Source: JAVVHH01 sp965276815
GTDB lineage: Bacteria; Pseudomonadota; Alphaproteobacteria; Acetobacterales; Acetobacteraceae
Reading direction: 5' to 3'
DNA: 64,000 nt
NCBI GenBank assembly: GCA_965276815.1
Contig: CBDIBE010000006.1
Coordinates: forward strand, 1-64,000
The notes beneath the pieces were generated by a model. That model made no database searches, was not told where the DNA came from, and worked only from the letters and a program-made list of their open reading frames with translations. Below, one piece after another: positions 43,406-52,261 of this stretch. Made by a program: the position numbers and the translations under genes. Numbering within the stretch: the stretch's first letter is position 1; every line of letters begins with the position of its first letter.

Positions 43406-45409
43406 TTACGAATCTCCTAAAACCGAGACGGCCGCAAAGATAATGAGCTCGACTCCCTCCTCGACGAGCTCGCCTGGCTGCGCCCGCACTATTTCCACCG
43501 TGCCATCGCGCGGCGCCGTTAGCCGCATCTGCACTTTCATCGCCTCCAGCACCATCAGCACGTCGCCCTTCGCCACCTGGGCGCCGGGTTCGGTGTGCAG
43601 GCTGACGATGCGGCCGGGCATCGGCGCGATCAGCCGGTCTTCGCCCACCCCTTCGCTTTGCGGTGGCGCCAGCGGATCGACCAGGGCGAACTGCCAGGTG
43701 CTTCCGCCGATGAGCACCATCAGCAGGTCGCCTCGCCGGGCCACCGGGGCGCGATGGCGGACGCCATCGACCGATAGCGTGGCTTCGCCATGCCGCGCGA
43801 CTTCCAGACTGGCGCCGTCCACTTGGAGCATGAACGAACCGTCAGTTCTTGGGTGGGTGCGCAGCGCGTATTCGGTCTCGCCGGCGCGCAGCAGCAAGTC
43901 CTGGTAACCGGCGCCGTTGAGCCGCCATGCCGTCGCTTCCGCCCATGGCGAATGGGTGTCGCCGCTCGCGGCCGCCGCGTCGCGCGCCGCTCCCGCGCGG
44001 GCGGACATCACGCAAGCAGCGGCCGCCACCAGGGCCAGCATCGGCGGCTCCGATTGCGCACGGTGCAGCAGGTCGGGATGCCGGTCGAGAAAGCCCGTAT
44101 CGAGATGGGCCGCCAGGAAATCCGGATCTGCGACGACGCCGCGCAGCAGATCGAGGTTGGTCTGCACGCCAGCGACCTCGTATTGCAGCAGAGCGGCGTG
44201 CAGACGCTCGGCGGCGCGGGTCCGGTCGTGATCCCAGACGATCAGCTTGGCGATCATCGGATCGTAATGGACGGTGATCGCGTCACCCTGCCGGACGCCG
44301 GTGTCGACGCGGACATGCTGATCCGTCGCGGGCGGGCGCAGGTGGAGCAAGGTGCCGGTGCTGGGCCGGTAGTCACGCGCCGGATCCTCGGCGTAGAGGC
44401 GGATTTCGATGGCGTGGCCGTCGATCGCAAGTTGGTCCTGCCGCAGCGGCAGGTTCTCGCCATTGGCGACACGGAGCTGCCACTCGACGAGGTCCTGGCC
44501 GGTGATCATTTCCGTCACGGGATGTTCGACCTGTAACCTCGTGTTCATCTCCATGAAGTAGAAGGCGTCACCTTCGGCGATGAACTCGACGGTACCGGCC
44601 CCTTCGTAGCCGATGGCGCGGGCGGCGTCGCAGGCGGCGCGGCCCATTTCGGCCCGACGCTCTGCCGTCATGCCTGGCGCCGGCGCCTCTTCGACGACTT
44701 TCTGATGCCGGCGCTGGATCGAGCAATCACGCTCGAACAAATAGACCACGTTGCCCCGGCGGTCGGCGAAGACCTGGACTTCGATGTGGCGCGGCCGGGT
44801 CAGGTAGCGCTCGATCAACACGCGATCGTCGCCGAACGAGGCGCGTGCCTCGCCCTGCGCCAAGGCCAGGGCATCGGTAAATGCCGCGGGGCGGTCGACG
44901 ACGCGCATGCCCTTGCCGCCGCCGCCGGCGCTCGCCTTGATCAGCACGGGATAGCCGATCCGCGCCGCCTCACGCGCGAGCATGGCCGGGTCTTGGCCCT
45001 CGCCGTGATAGCCGGGGACGAGCGGGACGCCGGCCCGCTCCATCAGGGTTTTGGCCGCCGATTTGCTGCCCATGGCGCGGATCGCCGCCGGCGGCGGCCC
45101 GATGAACACGATCCCCGCCGCGGCGCACGCCTCGGCAAACTCGGCATTCTCCGAGAGAAAGCCGTAGCCAGGGTGGATCGCCTCGGCGCCGCTGGCCTGG
45201 GCGGCGGCGATGATGCGATCGATGCGGAGGTAGCTGTCGCGCGCCGGGGCGGGGCCGATCGGCTGCGCCTCGTCGGCCAGGTCGACATGCAGCGCGTCGC
45301 GATCCGCCTCGGAAAATACGGCGACCGTGCTGATTCCCATGCGGCGTGCGGTGCGGATGACGCGGCAGGCGATCTCGCCACGGTTGGCGATGAGGATTTT
45401 CTTAAACAT
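43406..45409 (-). CDS. mccA: Biotin-carboxylase subunit of acyl-CoA carboxylase (methylcrotonyl-CoA type)
   Basis: Alpha subunit of 667 residues. The biotin carboxylase domain (about 1-445) includes FKKILIANRGEIACRVIRTA, the ATP-grasp loop KASAGGGGKGMRVVD, EMNTRLQVEHPVTEMITGQD and the C-terminal lobe. A BT-like linker follows, then a biotinyl domain at the end with VLEAMKVQMRL; the residue after the biotin lysine is Val rather than the common Met. It lies directly after the carboxyltransferase gene on the same strand. Methylcrotonyl-CoA is the likeliest substrate, but other leucine-pathway genes are absent, so geranyl- or propionyl-CoA cannot be excluded. Confidence 0.88.
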   Translation of the reverse strand: MFKKILIANRGEIACRVIRTARRMGISTVAVFSEADRDALHVDLADEAQPIGPAPARDSYLRIDRIIAAAQASGAEAIHPGYGFLSENAEFAEACAAAGIVFIGPPPAAIRAMGSKSAAKTLMERAGVPLVPGYHGEGQDPAMLAREAARIGYPVLIKASAGGGGKGMRVVDRPAAFTDALALAQGEARASFGDDRVLIERYLTRPRHIEVQVFADRRGNVVYLFERDCSIQRRHQKVVEEAPAPGMTAERRAEMGRAACDAARAIGYEGAGTVEFIAEGDAFYFMEMNTRLQVEHPVTEMITGQDLVEWQLRVANGENLPLRQDQLAIDGHAIEIRLYAEDPARDYRPSTGTLLHLRPPATDQHVRVDTGVRQGDAITVHYDPMIAKLIVWDHDRTRAAERLHAALLQYEVAGVQTNLDLLRGVVADPDFLAAHLDTGFLDRHPDLLHRAQSEPPMLALVAAAACVMSARAGAARDAAAASGDTHSPWAEATAWRLNGAGYQDLLLRAGETEYALRTHPRTDGSFMLQVDGASLEVARHGEATLSVDGVRHRAPVARRGDLLMVLIGGSTWQFALVDPLAPPQSEGVGEDRLIAPMPGRIVSLHTEPGAQVAKGDVLMVLEAMKVQMRLTAPRDGTVEIVRAQPGELVEEGVELIIFAAVSVLGDS

Positions 45410-45418
45410 TTGGCGCCA

Positions 45419-47050
45419 TTACATCCGGAACACGCCGAAGCCGCCTTCGGCGCGCCGCCGCTCGGCCCAGGGTTCGAAAGGAGCGTTCAGACTTGCCGAA
45501 ATCGCCAGCGCCAGCGTGATGCGCGTCTCCGCGGGCGGAATAACCCCGTCATCCCAGAGCCTGGCACTGGCGTAATAAGGATTGCCCTGCGCCTCGTACT
45601 GCGCCTCGATCGGCGCTGTGAAAGCGGCCTCCTCCTCGGCCGGCCAAGTCCCGCCCTTGGCCTCGATCCCGTCGCGCCGGATCTGCGCCAGCACGCTCGC
45701 CGCCTGGGTGCCGCCCATCACCGAGATGCGTGCGTTCGGCCACATGAACAGGAAGCGCGGCGAATACGCGCGGCCGCACATGCCGTAATTGCCGGCGCCG
45801 AAGCTGCCACCGATGATCACGGTGAATTTCGGCACTCCGGCAGTCGCCACCGCGGTCACTAGTTTGGCGCCGTCCTTGGCGATCCCGCCCGCCTCGTATT
45901 TGCGGCCGACCATGAAGCCCGTGATGTTCTGCAGGAACACCAGCGGCACCCCGCGCTGGGCGCAGAGCTCGATGAAATGCGCCCCCTTCTGCGCGCTCTC
46001 GCTGAACAGGATCCCGTTATTGGCGATGATCCCGACCGGATAGCCCCAGATCCGCGCAAAACCGGTGACCAGGGTCGGCCCGTAGAGCCGCTTGAACTCG
46101 TCGAGCTCGCTGCCATCCACGAGCCGGGCGATCACCTCGCGGACGTCATAGGGCTCGCGCGGGTCGGCCGGCACGATGCCGTCGAGCTCGGCCGGGTCGA
46201 ACAGCGGCTCGCATGGCTTGGCGAGGTCGAGCGCCGGGCGCTTGGCCCGGTTCAAGCTCGCCACGACCCGGCGGGCGATGCCCAGCGCATGCTGATCGTT
46301 CTCCGCCAGATGATCCACGACACCCGAGGTTCTGGCGTGCAGGTCGCCGCCGCCCAGCTCCTCGGCGCTGACCACCTCGCCAGTCGCCGCCTTCACCAGC
46401 GGCGGGCCGCCCAGGAAGATGGTGCCCTGGTTGCGGACGATGATGCTCTCGTCAGACATGGCGGGAACGTAGGCGCCGCCGGCGGTGCAGCTTCCCATCA
46501 CCACCGCGACCTGTGGGATTCCGGCGGCCGACATCTGCGCCTGGTTGAAGAAAATGCGGCCGAAATGGTCGCGGTCGGGGAACACCTCGTCCTGATTAGG
46601 CAAATTGGCGCCGCCGCTATCGACCAGATAGAGGCAAGGCAGCCGGTTCTGCTGGGCGATTTCTTGGGCGCGTAAATGTTTCTTAACCGTTACCGGAAAA
46701 TACGTCCCGCCCTTCACCGTCGCGTCGTTGGCGACGATCATGCACTCCTGGCCCATGACCCGGCCGATCCCGGTGATGATGCCGGCCGCCGGGATGTCGC
46801 CGCCGTACATGCCGTGCGCAGCAAGCTGACTGAGCTCGAGGAAGGGTGAGGCCGGGTCGATCAGCGCCCGCACGCGATCCCGAGGCAGCAGCTTGCCGCG
46901 CGAGAGGTGCCGCTCACGGGCCGCTTGGCCGCCACCGGCGCGGATCCGGTCCACCTCGCCGCGCAGTTCGACCACCAAACCCGCCATGCGTGCCTGATTT
47001 GCCTTGGTCGCCGCGGCACTTGCGTCCATCGCGCTCCCAATCACCGCCAT
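45419..47050 (-). CDS. mccB: Carboxyltransferase subunit of acyl-CoA carboxylase (methylcrotonyl-CoA type)
   Basis: Beta subunit of 543 residues of the crotonase-like carboxyltransferase superfamily: LLPRDRVRALIDPASPFLEL, VNDATVKGGTYFPVTVKKHL, YLVDSGGANLPNQDEVFPDR, GAYVPAMSDESIIVRNQGTI and NITGFMVGRKYEAGGIAKDG. These closely fit MccB. The gap to mccA is 9 bp, so they form an operon. A start at residue 8 (MDASAAATKANQ) is also possible. Confidence 0.9.
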   Translation of the reverse strand: MAVIGSAMDASAAATKANQARMAGLVVELRGEVDRIRAGGGQAARERHLSRGKLLPRDRVRALIDPASPFLELSQLAAHGMYGGDIPAAGIITGIGRVMGQECMIVANDATVKGGTYFPVTVKKHLRAQEIAQQNRLPCLYLVDSGGANLPNQDEVFPDRDHFGRIFFNQAQMSAAGIPQVAVVMGSCTAGGAYVPAMSDESIIVRNQGTIFLGGPPLVKAATGEVVSAEELGGGDLHARTSGVVDHLAENDQHALGIARRVVASLNRAKRPALDLAKPCEPLFDPAELDGIVPADPREPYDVREVIARLVDGSELDEFKRLYGPTLVTGFARIWGYPVGIIANNGILFSESAQKGAHFIELCAQRGVPLVFLQNITGFMVGRKYEAGGIAKDGAKLVTAVATAGVPKFTVIIGGSFGAGNYGMCGRAYSPRFLFMWPNARISVMGGTQAASVLAQIRRDGIEAKGGTWPAEEEAAFTAPIEAQYEAQGNPYYASARLWDDGVIPPAETRITLALAISASLNAPFEPWAERRRAEGGFGVFRM

Positions 47051-47142
47051 CCGGGCACTCCCTTGTTCCCACGCGGACTATAGTACTGGTCGCGCCGGGA
47101 CCAAAACTGGCGCGATGGCAGCGCTACAAGGGAAGCGGCGAT

Positions 47143-48078
47143 CTACCAGAGGCGGCCTGGCCGGATGGATTGCACCTGGGACACGGCTTGATCGACCGCC
47201 GGACCCCAGCGCCGCCGCGCCTGCTTGGCGACCCTGCGGGCACGGTCGCTCGCGTCGTCGAATGCAGGACCTGCGCGCCGCCGGGCCTGTTCGGCGATTC
47301 TCTGGGCACGATCGCTGGCGTCGTCGAAGGCGGGGCCGGCGCGGTCCCGCGCCTGCTCGGCCATCGCTCGTGCACGATGGCCGGCGTCGCTCAGCGTTGG
47401 CCCAAACCGATCCCTGGCCTGGGAGGCGAAGCTCTGCGCCGTGGTGCTGGCCTGGTCCCAGCCGGTTGCGAGACGCTGCCGTGCTTGATCGGCGGTGAAT
47501 TGCGCCTGGTCGCGGGCCGAGGCGATCCGCTCCTGCAGCGGCGGACCCTGCTCGATGACGACCCGGTTGCGCCAGGGCGACAGGATGCGGGTGATGAGGT
47601 CGGTCGAGATCCCAAAGACGGTGTGCGCCGCGGCGCCGCGGGCGTGGTCTTGCCACGGATAGTCGAGCGGGCGGCCGGCGGTGCCCAGCCACGTGTTCAT
47701 GCCTTCGTCCTGGATGATCCAGGCTGCGAGCCCGAACAGGGCACCGCGGCCGGTGGCGACGGCGGGCGACATGCCGCGCAGCAGGCCATAGAGCGCTCCC
47801 ATGCCGATACCCAGTCCGTAATGGATGGCGTGCCCGGCCGGGTTGTCCTTGGGGTCGCCGATATCGACCCCGACCTTGGTGGCGGCACGGTTCGCCATGA
47901 CGTGGGCCGGATCCATGCCGCCGGGGCGCGCCGCTTCGGTGCGGCGGATGCGGTCCGGTCCGCCGGCGCGGTACATCTTCCAGTCGACCTTATCGAGGAC
48001 CCAAACGGCAAACGCGCCGGCGATTGCGCCCGCGAGGAGGTCCCGGCCTACGCCGCCCGCCGTATATCGTCCCATCAA
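47143..48078 (-). CDS. YagU/DUF1440-like membrane protein with six 22-residue C-terminal repeats
   Basis: Protein of 311 residues. The first ~175 residues have hydrophobic helices (LLAGAIAGAFAVWVLDKVDW, HYGLGIGMGALYGLLRGM, ALFGLAAWIIQDEGMNTWLG) like the YagU/DUF1440 family. Residues 180-311 are six consecutive units of exactly 22 residues ending near xxAxQARx, best seen in RAGPAFDDASDRAQRIAEQA and the next unit. The period of 22 (two elevens) suggests a long amphipathic helix able to lie on membranes or pair with itself. Repeats 4 and 5 are almost identical, hinting at recent duplication. Function unknown. Confidence 0.78.
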   Translation of the reverse strand: MMGRYTAGGVGRDLLAGAIAGAFAVWVLDKVDWKMYRAGGPDRIRRTEAARPGGMDPAHVMANRAATKVGVDIGDPKDNPAGHAIHYGLGIGMGALYGLLRGMSPAVATGRGALFGLAAWIIQDEGMNTWLGTAGRPLDYPWQDHARGAAAHTVFGISTDLITRILSPWRNRVVIEQGPPLQERIASARDQAQFTADQARQRLATGWDQASTTAQSFASQARDRFGPTLSDAGHRARAMAEQARDRAGPAFDDASDRAQRIAEQARRRAGPAFDDASDRARRVAKQARRRWGPAVDQAVSQVQSIRPGRLW

Positions 48079-48162
48079 CTGCTCCCGATCCTGCTGCTAG
48101 AAAGAACCTGCCGGGATCGGGCCGGTTTGGCAGGCAAGGGGTTGTGATGTTGAAATGCGGTG

Positions 48163-48894
48163 ATGGAGGCAAGAATGGTCGTCGCAAGAGGGGGTAAGGC
48201 GGTTTACGGGGCGCCGCTCGGCGTGCTGATGCTGGACGCGCGCTTCCCGCGCATCCCAGGCGACATGGGCAACGCGCAAACCTGGCCGTTTCCAGTGCTT
48301 TACCGGGTGGTCCGGGGTGCGACGCCCGAGCGCGTCGTGCTCGAGGGCGCGCGCGGGCTGTTGCCGGACTTTCTCGAGGCGGCGGCGGAGTTGGTCGCGC
48401 TCGGCGCCGAGGCGATCACCACCAATTGCGGCTTTTTGTCGCTGTTTCAGCGCGAGTTGGCGGCGCATGTGGGCGTGCCGGTCGCGACGTCGGCTTTGAT
48501 GCAGGTGCCGTGGGTGCAGGCGTCGCTGCCGCCGGGCCGGCGCGTGGGTGTGGTGACGGTGAGCGCCATGTCGCTGACCGCAGCGCATCTGGCGGCCGCC
48601 GGCGTCCCCCGGGAAACGCCGATTGCCGGGACGGAGAATGGGCGCGAGTTCTTCCGGGTGCTGATCCGCGGCGAGTCGCAGAACATGGATGTGGGATTGG
48701 CGGAACAGGACGTGCTGGCAGCCGGGCGGGAGCTGGTGCACCGGCATAATGATTTGGGCGCGATCGTGCTGGAGTGCACCAACATGCCGCCCTACGCCGC
48801 CGCTTTGCGCGAGGCGGTTGGGCTGCCGGTGTACGACATTTACAGTATGGTCACCTGGTTCCACGCCGGGCTGCGGCCGCGGGTTTGGGCTTAA
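48163..48894 (+). CDS. Aspartate/glutamate racemase family protein
   Basis: About 243 residues. The Asp/Glu racemase-like fold shows Cys in EAITTNCGFLSLFQ and a second Cys in IVLECTNMPPYAAAL, the two-cysteine pattern of cofactor-independent racemases and arylmalonate decarboxylase-like enzymes. Text near the start (YGAPLGVLMLDARFPRIPGD, MGNAQTWPFPVLYRVVRG) matches a hydantoin-racemase-like subgroup. ATG 48163 or 48175 may be the true start. Substrate unknown. Confidence 0.85.
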   Translation: MEARMVVARGGKAVYGAPLGVLMLDARFPRIPGDMGNAQTWPFPVLYRVVRGATPERVVLEGARGLLPDFLEAAAELVALGAEAITTNCGFLSLFQRELAAHVGVPVATSALMQVPWVQASLPPGRRVGVVTVSAMSLTAAHLAAAGVPRETPIAGTENGREFFRVLIRGESQNMDVGLAEQDVLAAGRELVHRHNDLGAIVLECTNMPPYAAALREAVGLPVYDIYSMVTWFHAGLRPRVWA

Positions 48895-48944
48895 CGCGTG
48901 AAACTCCCATTTTGCTGCTGCTCTCGCAAAATAGACGTGGGACG

Positions 48945-49059
48945 CTAGACCGCTATCGCCCTGACTGTGTCAGGGCGGCGGTCTAGCTACTTTGGTGGCG
49001 AGCAACTTTGTCGCATGACTGGCGTCGCTGTCGCGATTCCAGTCAGGGCGACGTTGCTC
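48945..49059. terminator. Two consecutive hairpins between convergent genes
   Basis: First hairpin 48945-48986: CTAGACCGC and CGCCCTGAC pair with GTCAGGGCG and GCGGTCTAG around a tiny loop. Second hairpin 49000-49059: GAGCAAC, GTCGC and TGACTGG pair with CCAGTCA, GCGAC and GTTGCTC. They lie between the racemase and isomerase genes, which point at each other, so a bidirectional transcription-stop role is likely. No T-runs follow. The shared GTCAGGGCG core suggests related repeats. Confidence 0.6.
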
Positions 49060-49892
49060 TAGAGGGTCCGCTCCCACAACGTGCGAACCATGTCTTTCAT
49101 CATCAGCGCCTCTTGCCAGCGGTCGGAGAGTTCGTAGCCGTCCGGGCCGGTCATCGCATATTCCGGCGGGCCGAGTTCGCAGAGGAAGGTCAGCACCGCA
49201 TCGGGCCCGGCCCGGCGGCGCCAGCTGCGCATGCCATACTCCCACCAGCCCATGAACAGATCGACCCAGTCGCGCTGATGCGGGAAACCGATCTGCACCT
49301 GGACTTGCTCGCGGCTCGCCACCCTGCCGTGCAGCCCCCAGCAATTGTCGAGGATACGATGCATCAGCGCGTGATTTTCCGCGCTGATCGGCCAGGCGAA
49401 CTCGCGGCCCACCACATAGTGCGAGAGGTCGCCGGTCAGCCGCAGGCCGGGGAACCAATCGAGCAAATGCAGGGTAAACAACAAATCCGTGGTCATCCGG
49501 TCCCGGTGCGTCTCGATGTGCACCGGGACCCCCGCCTGGGCGGCCATCCGCAGCCAGCCCTCGACGAGCGGGATGCACTCCTTGACGTCGTAGGGGCGGA
49601 CGTCCGGCTGCAGGTTGATGTGGTCGGCGCCGAGTTCCTGCACGTGGGCGATGATCGGGCGCAGCTCGTCCACCGTTCGCGGGTAGCATTGCGCCTGCCA
49701 GCTCATGCCGTGGGCGCGCAGGAAGCCGGTCACCTCGCTTGCGTAGCCGAGATCGAAGAAGCGGACGCCGACGCCGTCGAACCCGGCGCCGCGGATCATC
49801 TCCAGCTTCTCCTGCAGGCTCCATTCCAGCCTATCCGGCCGGCGCCGCTCCATCGCCCAGAGCGACTGATAGACTTTGAGCGATTGCGCCAT
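49059..49892 (-). CDS. Sugar phosphate isomerase/epimerase (AP_endonuc_2 TIM barrel)
   Basis: Protein of 277 residues of the xylose-isomerase-like TIM-barrel superfamily. Metal-ligand type segments are GVGVRFFDLG, LGADHINLQPDVRPYDVKEC, AGVPVHIETHRDRMTTDLLF, LRLTGDLSHYVVG and LTFLCELGPPEYAMTGPDGY, giving the expected Glu, Asp, His and Glu positions. The substrate is not evident. The gene is alone, convergent with the racemase. Confidence 0.85.
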   Translation of the reverse strand: MAQSLKVYQSLWAMERRRPDRLEWSLQEKLEMIRGAGFDGVGVRFFDLGYASEVTGFLRAHGMSWQAQCYPRTVDELRPIIAHVQELGADHINLQPDVRPYDVKECIPLVEGWLRMAAQAGVPVHIETHRDRMTTDLLFTLHLLDWFPGLRLTGDLSHYVVGREFAWPISAENHALMHRILDNCWGLHGRVASREQVQVQIGFPHQRDWVDLFMGWWEYGMRSWRRRAGPDAVLTFLCELGPPEYAMTGPDGYELSDRWQEALMMKDMVRTLWERTL

Positions 49893-49956
49893 TCGGTAAA
49901 CTTAACGAACGTCACCGGTCGTCGTCCAGTTGCCGTTCTGCTAGAATGAGCACCCG

Positions 49957-50250
49957 ATGGAATACGCAGACGTCGTCGCCCGCCTCAAAGAACATGAAGC
50001 CGAGTTGAAGCAACTTGGCGTGCAGCACCTCTACCTGTTCGGGTCAACTGCCCGCGACGCCGCTCGCCGGGATTCGGATGTCGACCTGTTTTTCGATCAT
50101 GAGCGAGGCAAGCTCGGGCTCTTTCGACTAATGGACGTTCAGGAACTCACAAGCCAAATCTTGGGGCACAAGGCCGATGTCATGACGCGCCGCAGCCTTC
50201 ACCCCGTTCTCCGTCAGCGGATCGAGGCGGAGGCACTGCAAGTGTTTTGA
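49957..50250 (+). CDS. mntA: MNT-type nucleotidyltransferase antitoxin
   Basis: Minimal nucleotidyltransferase of 97 residues with the motif GS-x10-DxD: Gly29-Ser30, then Asp41 and Asp43 (LFGSTARDAARRDSDVDLFF). MntA antitoxins neutralise HEPN toxins by adding AMP to a tyrosine near the RNase site. The gene overlaps its partner's start by 4 bp (ATGA), the usual arrangement. The frame is intact. Confidence 0.9.
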   Translation: MEYADVVARLKEHEAELKQLGVQHLYLFGSTARDAARRDSDVDLFFDHERGKLGLFRLMDVQELTSQILGHKADVMTRRSLHPVLRQRIEAEALQVF

Positions 50251-50611
50251 TGGGTTCGCGCTCGCTCGCTCCGCGTCTGAACGACATGATCGAAGCAATC
50301 GACGTGATCCGCGCCAACACGGAAAACGTCACACTGGACGCTTTCGAAGCTGACCGGGATAAGCGCTGGCTCGTTGAACGCGCGGTCGAGATCATCTCCG
50401 AAGCAAGCCGCCATCTGGGAGACGAGCTGAAGCACCGGCACCCCGGCATTCCTGGCGGCAAGTGGCGGCTATCGGCAACGTGCTCCGGCATGATTATGCA
50501 CGGGTCGCTCCAGACGTCATTTGGGCTGTAGCGCATGAACACCTGCCGGAGCTGGAGCAGGTCTGCCGCGCAGAACTTGAGGTCGAACAGCAGGCAGACA
50601 GGGCGCGCTGA
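50247..50611 (+). pseudogene. HEPN-domain (HepT/DUF86-like) toxin with one-base frameshift
   Basis: The N-terminal half reads LNDMIEAIDVIRANTENVTL, RWLVERAVEIISEASRHLG in one frame. After HPGIP the frame is lost and would stop at 50531. The next frame continues with AIGNVLRHDYARVAPDVIWA, VAHEHLPELEQVCRAELEVE and a stop at 50611. Restoring one T near 50454 (CCTGG to CCTTGG) gives IPWRQVAAIGNVLRHDY, family-typical. The break falls just before the active-site LRHDY region, so the toxin is probably dead while its antitoxin gene is intact, unless this is a read error. Confidence 0.85.
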
Positions 50612-50682
50612 TTCGAGATCAGCTCGACGCGAGCGGCCAAGCATACGCGTGAAGGAAGCGTACGTCCGGGCCCCGGCATCGC

Positions 50683-51135
50683 TCAGCGCGCCTTGACCGG
50701 CCGGTTGGCGTGGCTCGATTGCGGGACACCGCGATTGAGCGACATGTGGGAGTGGGTGCAGAGCCACCGCTTCCCGTCCCGGTGAAACACCATCGTGGCG
50801 CGGCCCGGCCGGTCGAAGGGCTTGGCCGCCTCGTCGTAGCCAGTGCTGGTCCAGGGGACGACGACGCAGGCCATGCTGCCGTCTTGCGCGACCAGGATCT
50901 GCGCGGCTTCGGTATCGAAGCGGAAATCCGAGGTCTTGGGCCAGACATAGTCCCATTGCGTTGCTATCCACGGCTCGAGCCCGGGGATGACGTCGCGATG
51001 CGTGCCGAAGGCGAGCACTTCGGGATGGAAGAGCGGGCGTGCGGCGGCGTAATCGACGTCGCGGACATAGGAGGCGAAGGTCTCGAGCCAGCGCGTGAAA
51101 GTGGCGCGCGTCGCCGGGTCGGCGGTGGGGAGCAA
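50683..51135 (-). CDS. SnoaL-like / DUF4440 nuclear transport factor 2 family protein
   Basis: Protein of 150 residues with the NTF2-like cone fold: helix start FTRWLETFASYVRDVDYAAA, RPLFHPEVLAFGTHRD, and strands MACVVVPWTSTGYDEAAKPF, RATMVFHRDGKRWLCTHSHM. Such proteins are small-molecule binders or polyketide-cyclase-like enzymes. It lies alone between the MNT/HEPN pair and ftsY; substrate unknown. Confidence 0.83.
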   Translation of the reverse strand: MLPTADPATRATFTRWLETFASYVRDVDYAAARPLFHPEVLAFGTHRDVIPGLEPWIATQWDYVWPKTSDFRFDTEAAQILVAQDGSMACVVVPWTSTGYDEAAKPFDRPGRATMVFHRDGKRWLCTHSHMSLNRGVPQSSHANRPVKAR

Positions 51136-51230
51136 GGAACTCTCTCCTGCGGTAAGGACGGAACTCAGTCCGCAGCGCAGCGTCTCACAGAGTAGCGCCT
51201 GGGGGAACGGATGAGCTAAAATCGCCGCAC

Positions 51231-51347
51231 GCTCCTGGCACGCGGGTCACGCAGCAGGACCTGCTCGACATCCGCGCCTATCTGAACTCGGTCCAGCCGG
51301 TGCATAACGAGGCGAACAGCGACCAGCTCCCCTTCCCGCTCAGTTAG
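51231..51347 (+). pseudogene. C-terminal fossil of a cytochrome c domain
   Basis: The plus strand reads RVTQQDLLDIRAYLNSVQPV and HNEANSDQLPFPLS, then TAG at 51345. This is the end of a class-I cytochrome c domain as found in cytochrome subunits of alcohol or aldehyde dehydrogenases. No haem motif or upstream part remains. The fragment overlaps the ftsY stop by a few bases and marks an old deletion. Confidence 0.6.
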
Positions 51348-52261
51348 GCGCCGACCAGGCCCCGCGCGAAATCGATGGCGGCGAAGGGACGTAGGTCGTC
51401 GGCCTTCTCGCCCACGCCGACCGCGTGCACCGGCAATCCGAAGGCCAGGGCCAGGGCCACGACAATGCCGCCGCGGGCGCTGCCGTCCAGCTTGGTGACC
51501 ATGAGGCCGGTCACGTCCACCAGCTCCTTGAACACGCGGACCTGCTCCATCGCGTTCTGGCCGGTGGTCGCGTCGAGCACCAGCAGGGTCGAGTGCGGGG
51601 CCGTCGGATCCTGCTTGCGCAGCACGCGGATGATCTTGGCCAGTTCCTCCATCAGCGCGCCCTTGTTGTGCAAGCGGCCGGCGGTGTCGATCAGCAGCAC
51701 GTCGGCGCCCTCGGCGCGAGACTTGGTGAGCGCGTCGAAGGCGAGGCCGGCGGGGTCGGAACCCGGCGGCCCACTGACGACTGGGGCGTTGGTGCGCTGG
51801 CCCCAGACCTGGAGCTGCTCGACGGCGGCGGCGCGGAAGGTGTCGCCGGCCACCAGGACGGGGCGAAGGCCGTCCCGCTGATATTGCTGGGCGAGCTTGC
51901 CGATGGTGGTGGTCTTGCCGGTGCCATTGACGCCGACGACCAGGATCACATGCGGGCGCAGCGTGCGGTCGATCACCAGGGGCTGCGCGACCGGCTCGAG
52001 GATGGCGGCGATCTCTTCACTCAGCGCCTGCTTGACCTCGTCATCGGTCACGTCCTGGCCGAAGCGGCTGCGGCGGAATTCCTCGATGATCTGCGAAGCG
52101 GCGGCCGGGCCGAGATCGGCCGAAATGAGGGTCTCCTCGAGCGCTTCCAGCGCCTCATCGTCGAGCCGCTTTTTTGTCAGTGCCGCGGTGATGCCGCCGG
52201 TGAGCTTTTGGGTGCTGCGGCTCAAGCCTTCTTTGAGGCGAGAGAAGAAGCCGAGCGCCAT
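51344..52261 (-). CDS. ftsY: Signal recognition particle receptor FtsY
   Basis: SRP receptor GTPase of 305 residues, lacking the long acidic N-terminal domain found in some species. The helical N domain (LKEGLSRSTQKLTGGITAAL) is followed by the G domain: GVNGTGKTTTIGKLA, the DTFRAAAVEQL box, DTAGRLHNKGALMEELAKI and TKLDGSARGGIVVALA. It is last in the dapF-mtaB-ftsY operon; ATG 52261 overlaps the mtaB stop. Confidence 0.97.
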   Translation of the reverse strand: MALGFFSRLKEGLSRSTQKLTGGITAALTKKRLDDEALEALEETLISADLGPAAASQIIEEFRRSRFGQDVTDDEVKQALSEEIAAILEPVAQPLVIDRTLRPHVILVVGVNGTGKTTTIGKLAQQYQRDGLRPVLVAGDTFRAAAVEQLQVWGQRTNAPVVSGPPGSDPAGLAFDALTKSRAEGADVLLIDTAGRLHNKGALMEELAKIIRVLRKQDPTAPHSTLLVLDATTGQNAMEQVRVFKELVDVTGLMVTKLDGSARGGIVVALALAFGLPVHAVGVGEKADDLRPFAAIDFARGLVGA

